The notes beneath the pieces are model-generated. The model had not been told where the DNA came from, did no database searches, and worked only from the letters and a program-made list of their open reading frames with translations. A stretch of DNA of 64,000 bases from Branchiostoma floridae (taxonomy: Eukaryota > Chordata > Leptocardii > Amphioxiformes > Branchiostomatidae). Each line of letters starts with the position of its first letter. Within the stretch, counting starts at the first letter, position 1. The position numbers were made by a program, and so were the translations under genes. Shown piece after piece: positions 36,501-48,824 of the stretch. The stretch lies in the NCBI RefSeq assembly GCF_000003815.2, contig NW_023365729.1:84327-148326 (forward strand), written 5' to 3'.

Positions 36501-39500
36501 CCTTTTTTTGTATTCAAGCAATAATGAAGACAATGTACATCCATCATCTGCCAGTAGAAATTGGAAATCTTATTCAAAATTTCATCTGAAATGGCTCCGT
36601 GTGCGATAGAATAAGACTTCCTACAACCCTTCCCACGATACTTACAGAACAGTCCCGCAGTCCGCCATTTTGAAATATTTACGTCAAGGATACAAACCAT
36701 ATTAATAACTATACATATACTAAAAGTATACATTTTAAACTATACAATGAAAATGCGCCCTATGTCTTTAAGTACTTAAAATCATGTCGGCTTGATCTCT
36801 CATAACAGATGTGTTAACCACAAATATACCTTAGAAAGTTTTTTAAAAAGCCAAATAAAGCAAAACATTATTAGACATAAATCATGTAAATCAGGGCGCA
36901 ATTTTATGATTTATGAATACATTCTGCAACAGTCTTCTTTAATAACACAAGACGTCCATACTTTGAACAACGTGTACTTTAACTTATTACAGTAGAGAAG
37001 GTGATCAACTTAAATGATTTACAAACAGGACCTTTATGTTCATTGAGAAAAATCAATACTATAGGACGTAATTCAGATACCTATATTTTTCAATGGTAGA
37101 TGAAGACCTGCTTTTTATATATGCAAAGTAGTTAATGAAATTTAGCGGAAGTATGGGGTAGTAAAACTCTAGCTTTAATCTAAGAAGCACAGTCTTAGAC
37201 CGAGTACCTGTGATGGTCCAGATCCCTGTCCTGTGAGCCCTGGTAGCCATTCACAACTATACATGTATGTCATTAATCACTGGAAACGTTAGTTTTCTAT
37301 AACAACTTCTGTCAACCAGCAGGCGGTGCCGGCCAAGTTCGACATCCACCCGACGGGGCAGGACAACCGGACCAGACGGTGCCGGGCCCGCCCACACACG
37401 TGCGAAGGGATGATGGGGAGACTGTCCCCAAGACCCCAGCAAGAAGCACCGGCGGTGGGGCCCAACCCGCGACGGCCTCCACACACGTGTATGATAACGA
37501 AAAACCGACAGTCGGACAGCCTCCGGACCGCGGCGGTCTAAGCGCACGGCCTCTCCCCTCTATCCCGAGACCAGGAAGAAGAACAACCGACGGGGCTCAC
37601 CCCGCAGCAGCCGCCACACACATCTACGAGAATGATGACACTTTCGGACAGTGTCTCGGGCCACCCCTGAACCGGGACGCTCTCGGTGCACCACCCGTCC
37701 CCTCTACTCCGAGGCCAGGAGGAAGAACCACCGACGGGGCCCAACCTGTGGCGGCCGCCACACACCTGTACGAAGATGGGGACGCGTTCGGACAGCGTCT
37801 CGGGCCACCTCTGAACCGGGACGCTCTCGGTGCACCGCCCGTCCCCTCTACTCCGAGGCCCGCGAGGAGGAACGATCAGATGGGCAGCCCGAATCAGCCT
37901 CCAGGTAGACTACTTCAATATATGTTTATGTCCCGCCCTGAAGTGTGTATGACGACTTAAGGCCTACTCGGTTCCTTTGGTTACCTCCTAATCAACTTCA
38001 CTTCGCTCGGTCATCATACACACCAAGGAAAATGCGGTACATAAAAACGTTATTGTTATTTGGCCTTTTCACCCTGACACAGCTTTAAATAACCGGTATT
38101 GACGGTGTCTTTGGGTCTCTTTCCACTCAGTGACATCGGCACACAGTGTGTAGCACGTCGATAACGTAGGTTCCATCATGGTGTCTCAGGCATGCTCCAA
38201 AGCAAACTTCTAAGGCTGCTTATCTACCTGGCTTGCAATCCCATCTTTACGGACTCACTTGACTTAGATAGACCATGTTTTTATGTAGACAGTTTTTCCA
38301 TTGTTCACCGTCAATACTGCTGCAAATTCTTTTTATTGCTAAAAATTTTCTCGACACTGTGGGACAACCACATTGTTAAAATGGTAGCTAAGGCGAACTC
38401 CGTCCTGGGTTTCATCAAACGCACAATTGGTTTTAACGCTAACACTGATGTCCGTAAGGCACCGTACACCACATTGGTCAGAAGCATCCTAGAATACTGT
38501 TCTCCATTGTGGTCTCCCCAGTCTAGGAAACTCATGTCCTTAGTAGAGGGAGTGCAGCGCCGAGCTACTAAATTCATTTTAGGTCCCCAGTCTACCGACT
38601 TAACCTACAAAGAAAGACTGACAGCACTACAACTGCTACCACTCACGTACAGGCGGGAGGTGTGTGACATTATGCTTTTTGTCAAATCGAGGTCAACTGT
38701 GGAGAAATATGTGTCATTTCCCACAAGGCCGACTAGAAGTATTAGATCCTTCATGCTTACTCCTGTTAGATCTAAGACCTCAGCGTTCCATCACTCCTAC
38801 ATTCCTAGACTGGTAACAATCTGGAACTTGTTGGCTCCTGGCCTCCGTTGTATCGGACAGCTAGCAGCCAATCAGCCTGATGCGTTAGCATTCAAGCACA
38901 AGTTGGTAAAGTCTGCCTATGACAGACTCAGTTTACAATACAGTCTTGACCAACCTTGCACTTGGTCCACTTCTTGTGGGTGTGGCTCATGTGTGGCGTG
39001 GAGGCCGCGCAAGGCAATAGTTTTATAAGTAGTGCTACCCAGATTATGCTTTCCATATATATATGACCTGTATTATGACCTGTATTGTATGTACAGGTTG
39101 TTGTTGCTGCTTGTATGTTATTTATTTGTATGTACTGGTGTTATTTTTATGTGAGGGAGGGCAACTTGTAAAGGTTGTTCGAACCTGTTTTGCCCTCCCA
39201 ATTATCACTGTGTGATGAATTCAAATAAACAAAATAAACAAATAAACTGAGCACTGAACTTTTCTTTGCAATTAACGCTACATTATTATATTTTCTGCCC
39301 CTCATAGACGCCGCCAGGGAAAGACGTTCAATCTGGGAAGTATGCCAGGGCCGAGGAACCGCCATCATCATTCTAGCGTCCGTCGTCATGGTAACGCTGA
39401 TGCTCTCAGTACTGGTACATGTACTTCTGGTGCACACCACATCCCTGCCGTCGCACCCGGACTCTGTGAGTTGACTTCTTTCAACATCTTACGAAATATT

Positions 39501-42500
39501 TCTTGTATGAAAGATTATTCACCCCCAGGAAATTCTTTCTTGGCATAGTTTCCGGTAATTCTTGTCATACCCGCTAGAATTTTATACCGTTAATAAAATT
39601 TAGATAGATAAATATAAACTGTTTATTGTTGTTATACAGGGCACTAGTACTTAGACATGACTGTCAAGTGACTATACGCACTTTTCCTGTGCAAAGTACA
39701 CAGTTGGGCGTGACAGGCAGAAATATTGGGTGCGGCAAAAACTTCTAACGGGTACGGCAAGAATAACTGGGCACTGCAAGAAAAGAATTTCGTGGTAGTG
39801 TGTATCGACAAAATGGGACACATGTGTACAGTTTATGAATGCGCTAGCATTATGCGACCTCTTTGATCCACTATAACAGAACTTTGGAAGTTTCTTAAAA
39901 CTAAAAGTGTTTAAAAAGTCATCTCAAAGTAGCATAATGCTGTAGTCAGAAGTAGATGGATTGGTGAAAACATCGGGTTGTGTGGTATTACTTACACACT
40001 CACTCAAGTATCGTACAATTAACAGTATCCGTATGTCTGTAGCCTACAACAGACCCTGGAGGAACCAACACCACTGGTGGTACTGCCTGGAAATGTTCCC
40101 ATGTGCTGAAGACTGTGACGTCGGCTGACGTCATCATGGTCAGTACCTGTCTCAGTATTTTAAATAGGCCTTTGTCAGGAGTTGCTTACAGACTGTGGAA
40201 TGCTTATACAGCTGTATAGCTTTTGTCTAGGACATTTACGCATATCAAATTGAATCGGGTTGTAAAATATCATTTAACACCGTTTCAATATTTTCATCTC
40301 CTACCTTAAATAACCATAGTCCCTGACAGACCTCTTTATTCTATACCAGACTGACTACGCTGGCTATTATAGGGAAATAATTTGCCAGGGGAGTTTTCTA
40401 CCAGAGGAGTTGGCCGGTCGCGAGGGGGAACATTAACCGTAGCGTTGACTGACTCCTCTGGCCACTTTTTTTGCCGAATTCTACGATTCCCATACCCCTG
40501 TAAGAAGGCCTAGTGGAGGCTAGACCTCTTGGTGTATTGGAAGAAAGTGTAGAAATTGCATGGCCAAAATAGGGGTGCTATTCTAATAGAGGGCCTGGCC
40601 GATCATGATATGGGCTACAAGTGAGTCCACCATCGTTGGTTGTAAATGGTCACCTTTTTTTCACCAACCCACGGAGTGAGATAGAGTCTGAAACAATGGT
40701 GTAAGATTCACAATTTGACAAGTACACGTGATAACCGTTACACACACAGATCAACCCCGTCCCCGATCGCGGTTTTCCTGAAGCTGTCACTGCCCACGTG
40801 GAAACAGTACCACCTGAAGAAGCCTCCAGGACACTTTCCGTGGACGCTAAAGGTGTGTCATTACTCACTGAACTTGACATGTTGGCACTTATGATTGTTC
40901 CTCGATGAAGATTAGACATCCAGGTAATAAGATATGCCGAAAAAGCAGTTACTCGTCTCAAGCAAGTTGATATGATTTTGGAAACGTCGTCAGATAGTGA
41001 CACTGACGAAAGATTGTGGATACTATCTGAAACGTCTGACCGTTTCCAAAATCATATCCAGTTGCTAATGCTTGAGTAACTTCTTTTTTAGCATAATTTA
41101 TGATTATTATTTCATCGGGCTGAAATTCCACATCTACTGTAATACACATCTCTATACATCTATGCCATATGACTGTTCAGGTTTTGTTGCTAGCTGGAAA
41201 GGTGGGCTGGGGTGTGATAGGGGAGCCAGTAGAGTGATTATCGGGGCCTTGAACACGCGGTTTGTTCGTTAAAGTTTTTCGAAGACTAATTTTCAAGCAA
41301 CTGTAAATAAAGATTGGTGAAACATGGCAAATGTATTACTCTTTCAATAACTAAAAACTGTGCCAACTACTCCTTCTTTTCGTGTAAGACTAACCGTACC
41401 GCGTGTTCAGAGCTGATGACTGCTTTGAACTCACCATCCCTAGCCGAGTTCAGAATTGAAAATGACTTGTCGAATTTCAGTCTCCAATACGAATAGAAGA
41501 TGCAAAAAATGAATACATGTTTAAGAGTGCCAGAAAAAAATATCCATTAAGCCACCACCCTATAATGTGCTTGATTGTTCAACTTCAATTTTAATGACAT
41601 TTTTTAGACTGACAAAATGTAAATTTGAGGTCAATTTGACGTACTGTCAGGCTGCATCATGCTTCACGTGACAACCCCACTCAAGTCCACAAACTAGTAT
41701 ACCCTTCTGATCAGATTAAAACATTTTCCAGTGCATGCATATGCATCGTCCCTTCTGTTACTGTTACTAGAGAGGCATTAGACGATGAGAATTTTGGAGG
41801 ATTGAATGTTGCAAATTGTGATCTAACCCTCATACAATGAATTTGTGACTGAATAATTGACCTTCCTTTTCTTGTATTGCTGTAGGAGTGTCCTTGGGAA
41901 GCAGCAGTGTTGAGAGGGGGGATGGAAGCCTGAGCTACGCACGCGGAGTTGCAGTTTCCTCCGACAACAGGATCTGGGTGGCTGATCAGAACAAAGCTCG
42001 CCTCCAAGTCTACAACATGGAAGGTGTTTACCTGTACCAGTTCCCACGAGGTGCACCGGGGCTAGGGTACCCATCAAAGGAGCCACGTGATGTGTCCATC
42101 GACAGGGATGGTCACTTGTGGGTCCTGATGTCTGGGTATCCTGCCTGCCCTGACTCCTTGGTACAGTTCGGCAGGGATGGCCATCTCAAGGCCAACTTTG
42201 ACCTGCCTGGCACTGTACCCGGTCAGAGTTACAAGGGAATGGCAGTGGACCTGCGTAATAACCGCATTTTGGTCACATGGTCTGACGGTATGAAAGGTGG
42301 CATGCAGGCCTTCAACCCGGATGGGAAACTCCTGTGGTCGGATGTCGGCCGGGCCTGGATGAAGGCGCCCAAGTACGTCGCCGTCGACCGGGAAGGCAAC
42401 AGCTTTGTCTCGGACTATGGCACTCACTCCATCTACAAGTATGACGAGTCCGGGAGGTACGTGTCGACGTTTGGAGGGCCGGGACGGAGTGGTGGCCGCC

Positions 42501-42715
42501 TGAATCGCCCTCGGGGCATATGTGTGGACAGTCAGTCCAGTCACATTGTGGTGGTGGATTCGCGCAATCAGCGCGTGGTGGTGTATACCAGCCAGGGCGC
42601 GTATGTCCGCCACATCGCTCTCCGTATTGCGCACCCAAGAGGAGTGGCAGTTGGACAGAGGGGAGAGTTAGTTGTGGCAAACAAAAACACCATCTTTGTC
42701 TTCGCCCGCTATTGA
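33517..42715 (+). CDS. NHL-propeller type II membrane protein, copy C (6 exons)
   Basis: Exons join(33517..34150, 37320..37904, 39308..39465, 40043..40138, 40750..40852, 41886..42715), 2,406 nt, 801 aa, with the same intron phases as A and B. The cytoplasmic tail is the shortest: about eight short repeats in exon 1 and three tyrosine repeats in exon 2 (YDNE, YEND, YEDG). It keeps PPSY, RPLPPVP and NPMY (here in NPMYDGD). Exon 3 has lost one codon just before the membrane helix (IWEVCQ against IWEQVCQ in A), in frame. The propeller exon is intact and close to that of copy B. Intron 2 holds a 5'-truncated LINE, and intron 1 a large hexamer array and a LINE 3' fragment. The function is unknown; the architecture suggests a surface receptor or adhesion protein. 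Confidence 0.85.
34277..34550 (-). mobile_element. 5'-truncated LINE 3' end in intron 1 of copy C
   Basis: This segment is absent from copies A and B. On the - strand it ends in GCAATAAAGTTATA, typical of the 3' end of CR1/L2-like non-LTR elements. No coding part remains. Confidence 0.4.
34662..34888. mobile_element. Deleted remnant of the intron 1 foldback MITE, copy C
   Basis: Keeps the left end (TTAGGGATCAGTCAC) and the right arm (CGCACGTGTG...GGCTTTAGG). The inner left arm is lost, so it can no longer fold into the long hairpin. Confidence 0.5.
35594..36007. repeat. (GGGCTA)n array, about 65-70 units, copy C intron 1
   Basis: Expanded version of the array at 17,385-17,513, with scattered variants (GGGCAA, GGCTAT, GGATAA), mostly near the 5' side. 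Two sense frames contain no stop, so long artificial Ala-Arg or Gly-Leu frames appear; these are not genes. Confidence 0.95.
38359..39249 (+). mobile_element. 5'-truncated CR1/L2-like LINE in intron 2 of copy C
   Basis: The frame ending at 39,028 encodes the C-terminal region after the reverse transcriptase: a [11 protein letters not shown] segment, [22 protein letters not shown], and the C-terminal [12 protein letters not shown]. This is typical of CR1, L2 and related LINE ORF2 tails. A 3' UTR follows and ends in ATAAACAAA-type repeats. Copy B shows the empty site (AACACTGGACTTTTC). Here CACTG occurs on both sides of the insert, a likely short target duplication. The element is dead because its 5' part is absent. 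Confidence 0.75.
40944..41085. repeat. Hairpin in intron 5 (copy C; also B, partly A)
   Basis: The left arm GATATGATTTTGGAAACG is matched inverted by CGTTTCCAAAATCATATC, with an inner stem of the type CAGATAGT and ACTATCTG. Copy B has the same hairpin at about 22,130-22,262. In copy A the right arm is deleted (7,250-7,345). Confidence 0.65.
41886..42715 (+). CDS. Copy C terminal exon: NHL-type propeller
   Basis: Phase-1 exon after the acceptor at 41,884-41,885, ending in TGA at 42,713-42,715. Six NHL-like blades without interruption. Differences from copy B are few and mostly at blade edges (for example [26 protein letters not shown]). Confidence 0.85.
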
Positions 42716-43254
42716 TAATGCTGTTGAGGGAAAGTGATGCTTCAAAGCCAGAAGTGTTCTGTTTCTTCGCATTTCTTCGCACCCCCCCCCCCTGATAACC
42801 CACAAATTCACTTCAGATAAATTACCGTAAGGTGTAACATACTATTTCGCAAACGTTACGATTGGAAAAACTTCTAAGTAATTGATGTTTAAAAATCTTG
42901 GACTGATATTTAAAGTATGTTTGAATTTTGTTACTGGCTTTGTTTGTCAATTTATATTTTTTCACTATCCTTTGCCCAAGAATTGAATTTGATCGCTGAC
43001 AATCATCCCTATGAAACCAATGGTTTGAAATCTAAAACAGTGTCCTCAAAAAAGTAAGTGAAGTTCAGGCCTTATCTGCCTGGTTGGAAAGGTTCCTGGC
43101 TTGTATTACTGGCTTCCCCGATTGTGATCCTGGGCTTTCTTGTCAACTTGACTGTTTGGCTGGTCTGAACAAACTTTTCAGTATGACTTTACTATACTAT
43201 AACTATACCGTTTACTTCTCGCCTGAGCTGCATTCTGTTTTATGAGCCTTTTTT

Positions 43255-43630
43255 TTAATGAAAAAAAGGAGTTAAAGTTGTTCAAGGAATTTAGACACGC
43301 TTCGACCGAGTTTCTGGGTTGGAATCCATAGCAGACCCCAATATTGTGTCCATGGTAAAGGCATTTTAACACCTATTTCCCAACTCTACTTGGGTGAAAA
43401 TGAGTACCTAGCTTCGGTTAGGGCCCTCCTCTCGGATCGAAGGTAAAGGGAAGACGTCCCGTGTTTGAGGAGAGCCACACCTCGGGCACGTTAAAGAACC
43501 CACCACACTTGTCGAAAAAGAGCTCCATCCAAGTGTGAGTGGATCAAACCTGACAGTACCCACTGTACTAAACTGGTGTGTTACGCATAAAAATGGACGG
43601 TTTACCGACCATGTAAAACAAACAAACAAG
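43255..43630 (+). mobile_element. SINE-like element, unit C
   Basis: Uninterrupted copy of the family at 9,896-10,272, with the B-box region degraded (GGTTGGAATCC). It preserves the empty TTAA target at 43,491-43,494. Confidence 0.5.
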
Positions 43631-46600
43631 AACTGAAGTCTTTTTACTGCTATCCTGAAACCTAGCTTGGATCTTGTTTCTGTACGTTGTATGTCTGATA
43701 GTAAATCAGACATAAGATATTGTGGCCTGAATGCGGGCCAATTAATATATGATGTAATATGTACCAAGACATTTTGTTTGATGTAATTTTTCATATAATT
43801 CAACTCTACAAACAGGTGTCATGTTTGTAGCATCACATATACTATTCTTTCAAAGTCATATTAATATATTGGCAACTTGACATTAAGTTTCTAGACCTAT
43901 TCTCTTTAAAGTAATATTCTCTTAAAAAATTGAAATAATTTTGCTTGCGTTTTATATCATTGATTGATTGATTAATATAGCCTTTGTAACTTTTTCTTCT
44001 CCTAGCTTTGGACCAAAACGTTACCTATGGTTCCATTAATCATCCAATTGACATGCATACTTAAGATTTTAATAATGTTCCATCAGAAATATGATTGATC
44101 TTAAGAAAGAAATTCTTTAAAATGTATTTTGAAAATGATGTATTAGTGTGCGAATATATGCGTATCGATACGCTGTCTTAACAAAAAATAGGGGAACTAG
44201 ATCATTAGCAGCTACTGTACTGTATTGGAACCCATTCTTAAGAATATATATTTATGATCAAGGAGGATAACCTCCTTGGGATGCTCTGTCCTGTTTATAC
44301 AGGTGTTTGCTGATCTGTGATGTAAATAACATGTCCTTTTGGACTTATCTTTTCCTTTAGACCTAAAAGATTGTGAGTAATGTTTTATTAGGAACACTGA
44401 GATCCTAGAATCTGAGTTCTACACCTACTTTATTTTTGCACTTGTGGAAAGGGAGGGACCAGTAAGTGAACAGTATTCAAAATATAATACTTTTTAAACC
44501 TCCTTGTACCTGAAGTCTTTGTCCCCACACCATGATCAAGCTGTGTTTTTTTTTCAGGTTTGTTTTGCTACAAAAAGTGGAAGGTCGGCTACGGTCAAGA
44601 GATTGGCCAGTGTACCAGTGGTCAGTCTAGCCAGTGAGAAAGGAGTTATCATAGCAAAACTCTTGGTCGGATTTAAAAAATGCACATGCTTTTGTCCTTC
44701 CGTGCAGAAATAAATTACCTTTCTGACCAAAATTGCACAAGGAGATATTAGTCAAAAATTTCCCACAATGGGATCTCCTGTATTCAATTCAATTACTGGT
44801 TCCTCCCTATTTTATTATTGGGATTTATATGTTTGTAATATTTCAGTTCATATCAGTGCGTAGCGTCGTGTCATAGTGGAAACTCAGTGTTTATATAATT
44901 TTAAGAGAATAATTTCAGGTTGGTTCCTATACGCCAGGCGCCAATATTCATGAAGGCAGTGGAGGCTGATTTTTCACAATCGTCCCATGTTTTTATTTCA
45001 AAACCAAATTGCTCAAATCTCCTGTATCCTGCCCATTATGAAAAACAAGTGTTATTTCAGAATTGAAGTAACAGTTTGTATAACCTCACCTCACCACCAC
45101 TCTAGAAGTGAATTTTCAAAACAACATGGTGTATGTTTTAATCAGAGCTTGCCGCTTTGCTTTTCAAACGTGCAGACAATCAAATATCTCCCTCCTCGAA
45201 CGATATGAATATTGAATATTTAAAACCAGGGATCAAAGGCTTCTTAAACGCGCAATCTGCGGCTTGCTCTCCGTCAATTTCCTGTATTGGTGTTTTTTTA
45301 CTGAATAATTCCAGTTACTTTATGTAGCATTTTCTCTCATGTTAGGCAAATGATATTTTTAAAATCCTTATCAGTGAAGCTAATAAGCCTAGGGAGAAAA
45401 CGTCTTGTATGGCATTAATAGTACAAATAAAGCTCAAATTAGCACCATTTATGTTCATTGTGGGTCTCGTCTTTATACAGTATAGTAATCATAAAGTTTA
45501 GAATTGTGTGAAAATCTCATCCTTTTGCAGACTGCGTGTCTATCTTTTCCTTATTACTTATGCTTAATGCCATCAAAGTATGCATATCCATGAATGGTGA
45601 TGTTTACCTAACTTACAAGTCACAAGTGTTTAATTCTCATTCGTTCAACCACAAAAGAATTATGAGTTTGTACTAATTTAGAAAGTTATCTATGCCCTTA
45701 TTTAAGTACCTAATATCAGAAATGTTCCTCCAAACCAAAATTACGCCTGTCGCTTATCTCTCATTCATATAATAGACAACACTGGAACTAAATAGGTTGC
45801 AACCTTAAGCTATGCAAATCAGAACTTATTTTCCATACGTGTGGGGACATTTTATGGACATTTTATCAAAATGAAGTTCTGATTTGCATAGGTTGCAAGT
45901 GCAATCTATGCAAAATTATGATTGCAACTTATGCAAATAAGAACTTCATTTTCATACGCGAGAGGACATTTTATTGTTTCGGCGTTGTCCATTGATTATG
46001 TGGATCGGTCACTTAGCTATCCTTGCCCCGAAAATCCATTCCTACTTGGTTGAGTTATCCTCTTATGATCTTCCAAAGTTACGGGCAAAAGCACCCCTGC
46101 AGTTCCGGAAGAAGCCGCTCGGCACGGAGGCGAAACTTGCACTCCTTCTCGACAATGAAATATTGCACACAAAAAAAACTGAAGACTACAAAAGTTCCGC
46201 TACAGTACCAGGGGACTCCGCTGGGGGTAGCTCAAAAATTGACCTTGACCTTCGTCTTTCCACGGGCAACCCGCAATCATCCATAGCATCTTGTGTGATT
46301 TGGGCCAACGTATGCCAGGGTGATTGTTGAGTTCTTGACAGTCTTGTCACTGATGTGGAAATTGAGAGAGTCATGTTGTTTTTGTCTTCTGGCCCTCTAG
46401 CGTTCGTTAGCCGGTTGGACGAAACGATTTTAGAAAACGGTCGCCACTGTCAGGGGAGCACGCCCGAACATGTCAGATCACCTAGATCCCCAGCTCTGAG
46501 TTCACGAGATAAACTCATATGGTATGCTATCGTAGCTAGTGATAAGTTCTGAGGACTGTGATTCGGTTCCCTTTATTTGCTGAGAGGGGAGGGTGGGCCG

Positions 46601-46647
46601 GGTTCCTATCTTTGAGTAATCTCTTAGGCCTGGGTCACATTTCCAAG

Positions 46648-46805
46648 CCGGGGCCCGGCCGGGATGTTCTAAGAAACGAAACTTCAATTTGTATACCTGG
46701 AAAAATATATAAATTATGCCCTTGAATCTTATTTTGACATTTTGTGTATTTTGATGTCTTTCATATCATTTTTTTCGCTCCTGATAGCTGCCCGGTCGGG
46801 CCCCG
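46648..46805. mobile_element. Small GC-ended MITE
   Basis: Inverted ends CGGGGCCCGGCCGGG (46,649-46,663) and CCCGGTCGGGCCCCG (46,791-46,805), with one mismatch, around an AT-rich centre. It lies inside the interrupted fourth unit. Confidence 0.5.
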
Positions 46806-46840
46806 TTTTTTAAATGTTTACCAAACTCATGCCTAGTCGG

Positions 46841-47027
46841 ATAGTAATAGGGGACTTTGGCAAAGTTAGGAATAAAAGCCCAGTAGGAGTTAATTGGCCT
46901 ATATAGGAGTAAACTGGCCGGCCGGCTGGATAGACTGCAAAAGACTGACTGAAACCCCATGTCAACATATCCCCAGGCCGAATTCTTCTCTCTTTTTTAT
47001 CCAGCTGACACGTCTGCTTGGAGAGTA
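46841..47027. repeat. Dispersed repeat, family shared with 51,724-52,120
   Basis: Both copies share TAATAGGGGA, AGTTAGGAATAAAAG, GTAGGAGTTAATTGGCCT, GGATAGACTGCAAAA and TTTTTTATCCA in order. The copy in the lectin gene is interrupted by a MITE, this one is not. Confidence 0.6.
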
Positions 47028-48824
47028 GCTTTAAACACCATTTCACAAGTTCTGTAGATAACAATACAGCCTGACCTTTTCCTAACAATCGCGTCCGTTT
47101 GGTCTGCTTGGCGGGAGGATTCGAGTCCCGCTGGGCCGCTTTTACAGGTCCCAAAAGTCAGTGACGCCTTTTTGTCACCACCAAAAAACTTTGACGCTAC
47201 CAAAGCAACTCAAGTCTCTTCGAATTCCAAGAACTCCGGTCGTCCATAGCCTAAACCAGAGCCATGTTGACCGTTCCGAGCCTATACGCTAACTGAAGAG
47301 ATTCGGCCGCAAGCTGCATTACGTTTGAGAAAACTTTAAGAAAATAGCGAAATGTACGTGATCTGGAATCGTTTCCACCGGCAGCTTATTAATGCCGCTT
47401 AATCTCTTGGTTTGAGAGAGGGCTGAAAGTGCCCGGAGTTGGTCCACTGTGCGGTGGGGAAGAATAGAATCACATCAGCTTCACTGAAGACAAAAAGATT
47501 CTTTGTGTCGGCTGTGAATGTGATGCGGTTGAATCACCATGACTGCGCAGGCTGAATCTGTTGCATGTGGACTGACTTCCCTTTCTGCAGTGTTCATCAC
47601 GGGACTCTCACAGAGCGTTCGTGAGATGTACGAATCTGTGTGAGAGGGTTCGGAATGTGAAAGGCTGTCAGTTTTGGAAGTACGAATCCGGTACGAATGA
47701 GCTACCCTTCTAATCTACTACAGCTGACATTCTGTCGTCAGACCTACATCCATGGATTGCTTACGGATTATCAGTTCACCCCGATGACATTCTCAACAGA
47801 CTTCTATTCTGTGGCTGGAATTTGAACAAACACTGCCTCAGAGTTACAGGTTTGTACCTCTAAATTTTACATTCTGTACGACATTAAATAGAGTAACGGG
47901 GGAGGTAACGGTAATGAAGATATACATGGCCCAGAAACGGTTTCTGATATTATGATGTAGAATCATAGACGTCTGATGATGTTTGTGTATGATATAGAAA
48001 AAGAATTATCGTTGTAACGGAGCCTACTGGTAGAGATTAAGCCATGACATAATGGTTAGCACTGCATGTGCAAAACCAGGCAGTGTTTTTGCATTTCTGA
48101 ACACATAGATTCATCAGCGAGTTGCATGTTTGGCTTTGTTGTCCAGTCGACTGTCGTGACCAGTTCACGGTCACCATAAGGGCGCCGTTCGCGTCCTTTG
48201 TAGTACGGATGTCCAAGGAATGGTGACTTATGCCAACTGGTCACCCAAAGGCATCCAACGGGCCATCCGCATTTTCTTTGTTATAGATTCCTCAAGGGCC
48301 CCTTTGATGAAACTGAACAATGTTTGTCAGTGTATATGAAATGTGGTACGACAAACAACGTTAGTACTATTAGGCTCAGGAGCGTGTTTTTTTTCCCAGT
48401 CAGTCTAAATTATCGCAAGGCTAATACATTGGTGAAATTCTCTTTTGGGGCCACTGGCAGAAAGATGACAGCAGTTTCAAACTTCTCAACTTTACAAAAA
48501 ACTGTTTTTCAATGTACATTCTTTGCATTTTTAACTGTACTGTTATGTTTTTGAAAGCCATTTTATATCGGATTAAACACCCCAGTGCCTTTTCCAATGG
48601 ACTTGGAAGGGAGGCGTGTATTCATATATTAGTGTTGTTAGTACAATCTTTGCGACGATTTCTTCCTTTATTGGAAGTCATCACTCCCCGGGGTGGGGGG
48701 TGGGGGCAAAGCAGGTGGACGGTTGCGTTTACAAGTCCCCCCACCAATACTTAAGACAGCAACAAAAATATCTACGAATAAACAATTGTACACAATGATT
48801 TATTGACAATATTGCTTTCCAGTG

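Larger units (their letters stand above)
46041..47085. repeat. Fragment of a fourth tandem unit
   Basis: 46,041-46,615 matches the 5' flank of copies B and C (13,285-13,800 and 32,405-32,930), and 47,028-47,085 matches the next piece (13,805-13,865). The two parts are separated by about 410 bp of inserted repeats. Homology stops about 540 bp short of the position where a start codon would lie, so no NHL exon is present. It marks the right end of the segmental array. Confidence 0.65.
42716..48824. other. Intergenic region between copy C and the lectin gene
   Basis: No gene was recognised. It contains the unit C SINE-like element (43,255-43,630), sequence shared with the ends of units A and B up to about 46,040, and the broken fourth unit (46,041-47,085). 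Beyond that is unique sequence. A GAGTTACAG|GTTTGT at 47,849 could be the donor of a 5' UTR exon of the lectin gene; this is a guess. Short frames here show no domain. Confidence 0.6.

Noticed and set aside
47086-47140. tRNA-like T arm (GATTCGAGTCC with GCGGG/CCCGC)
   Set aside because: The arm has a 4-base excess in the loop and no matching acceptor or D arm; at best a decayed tRNA-like fragment.
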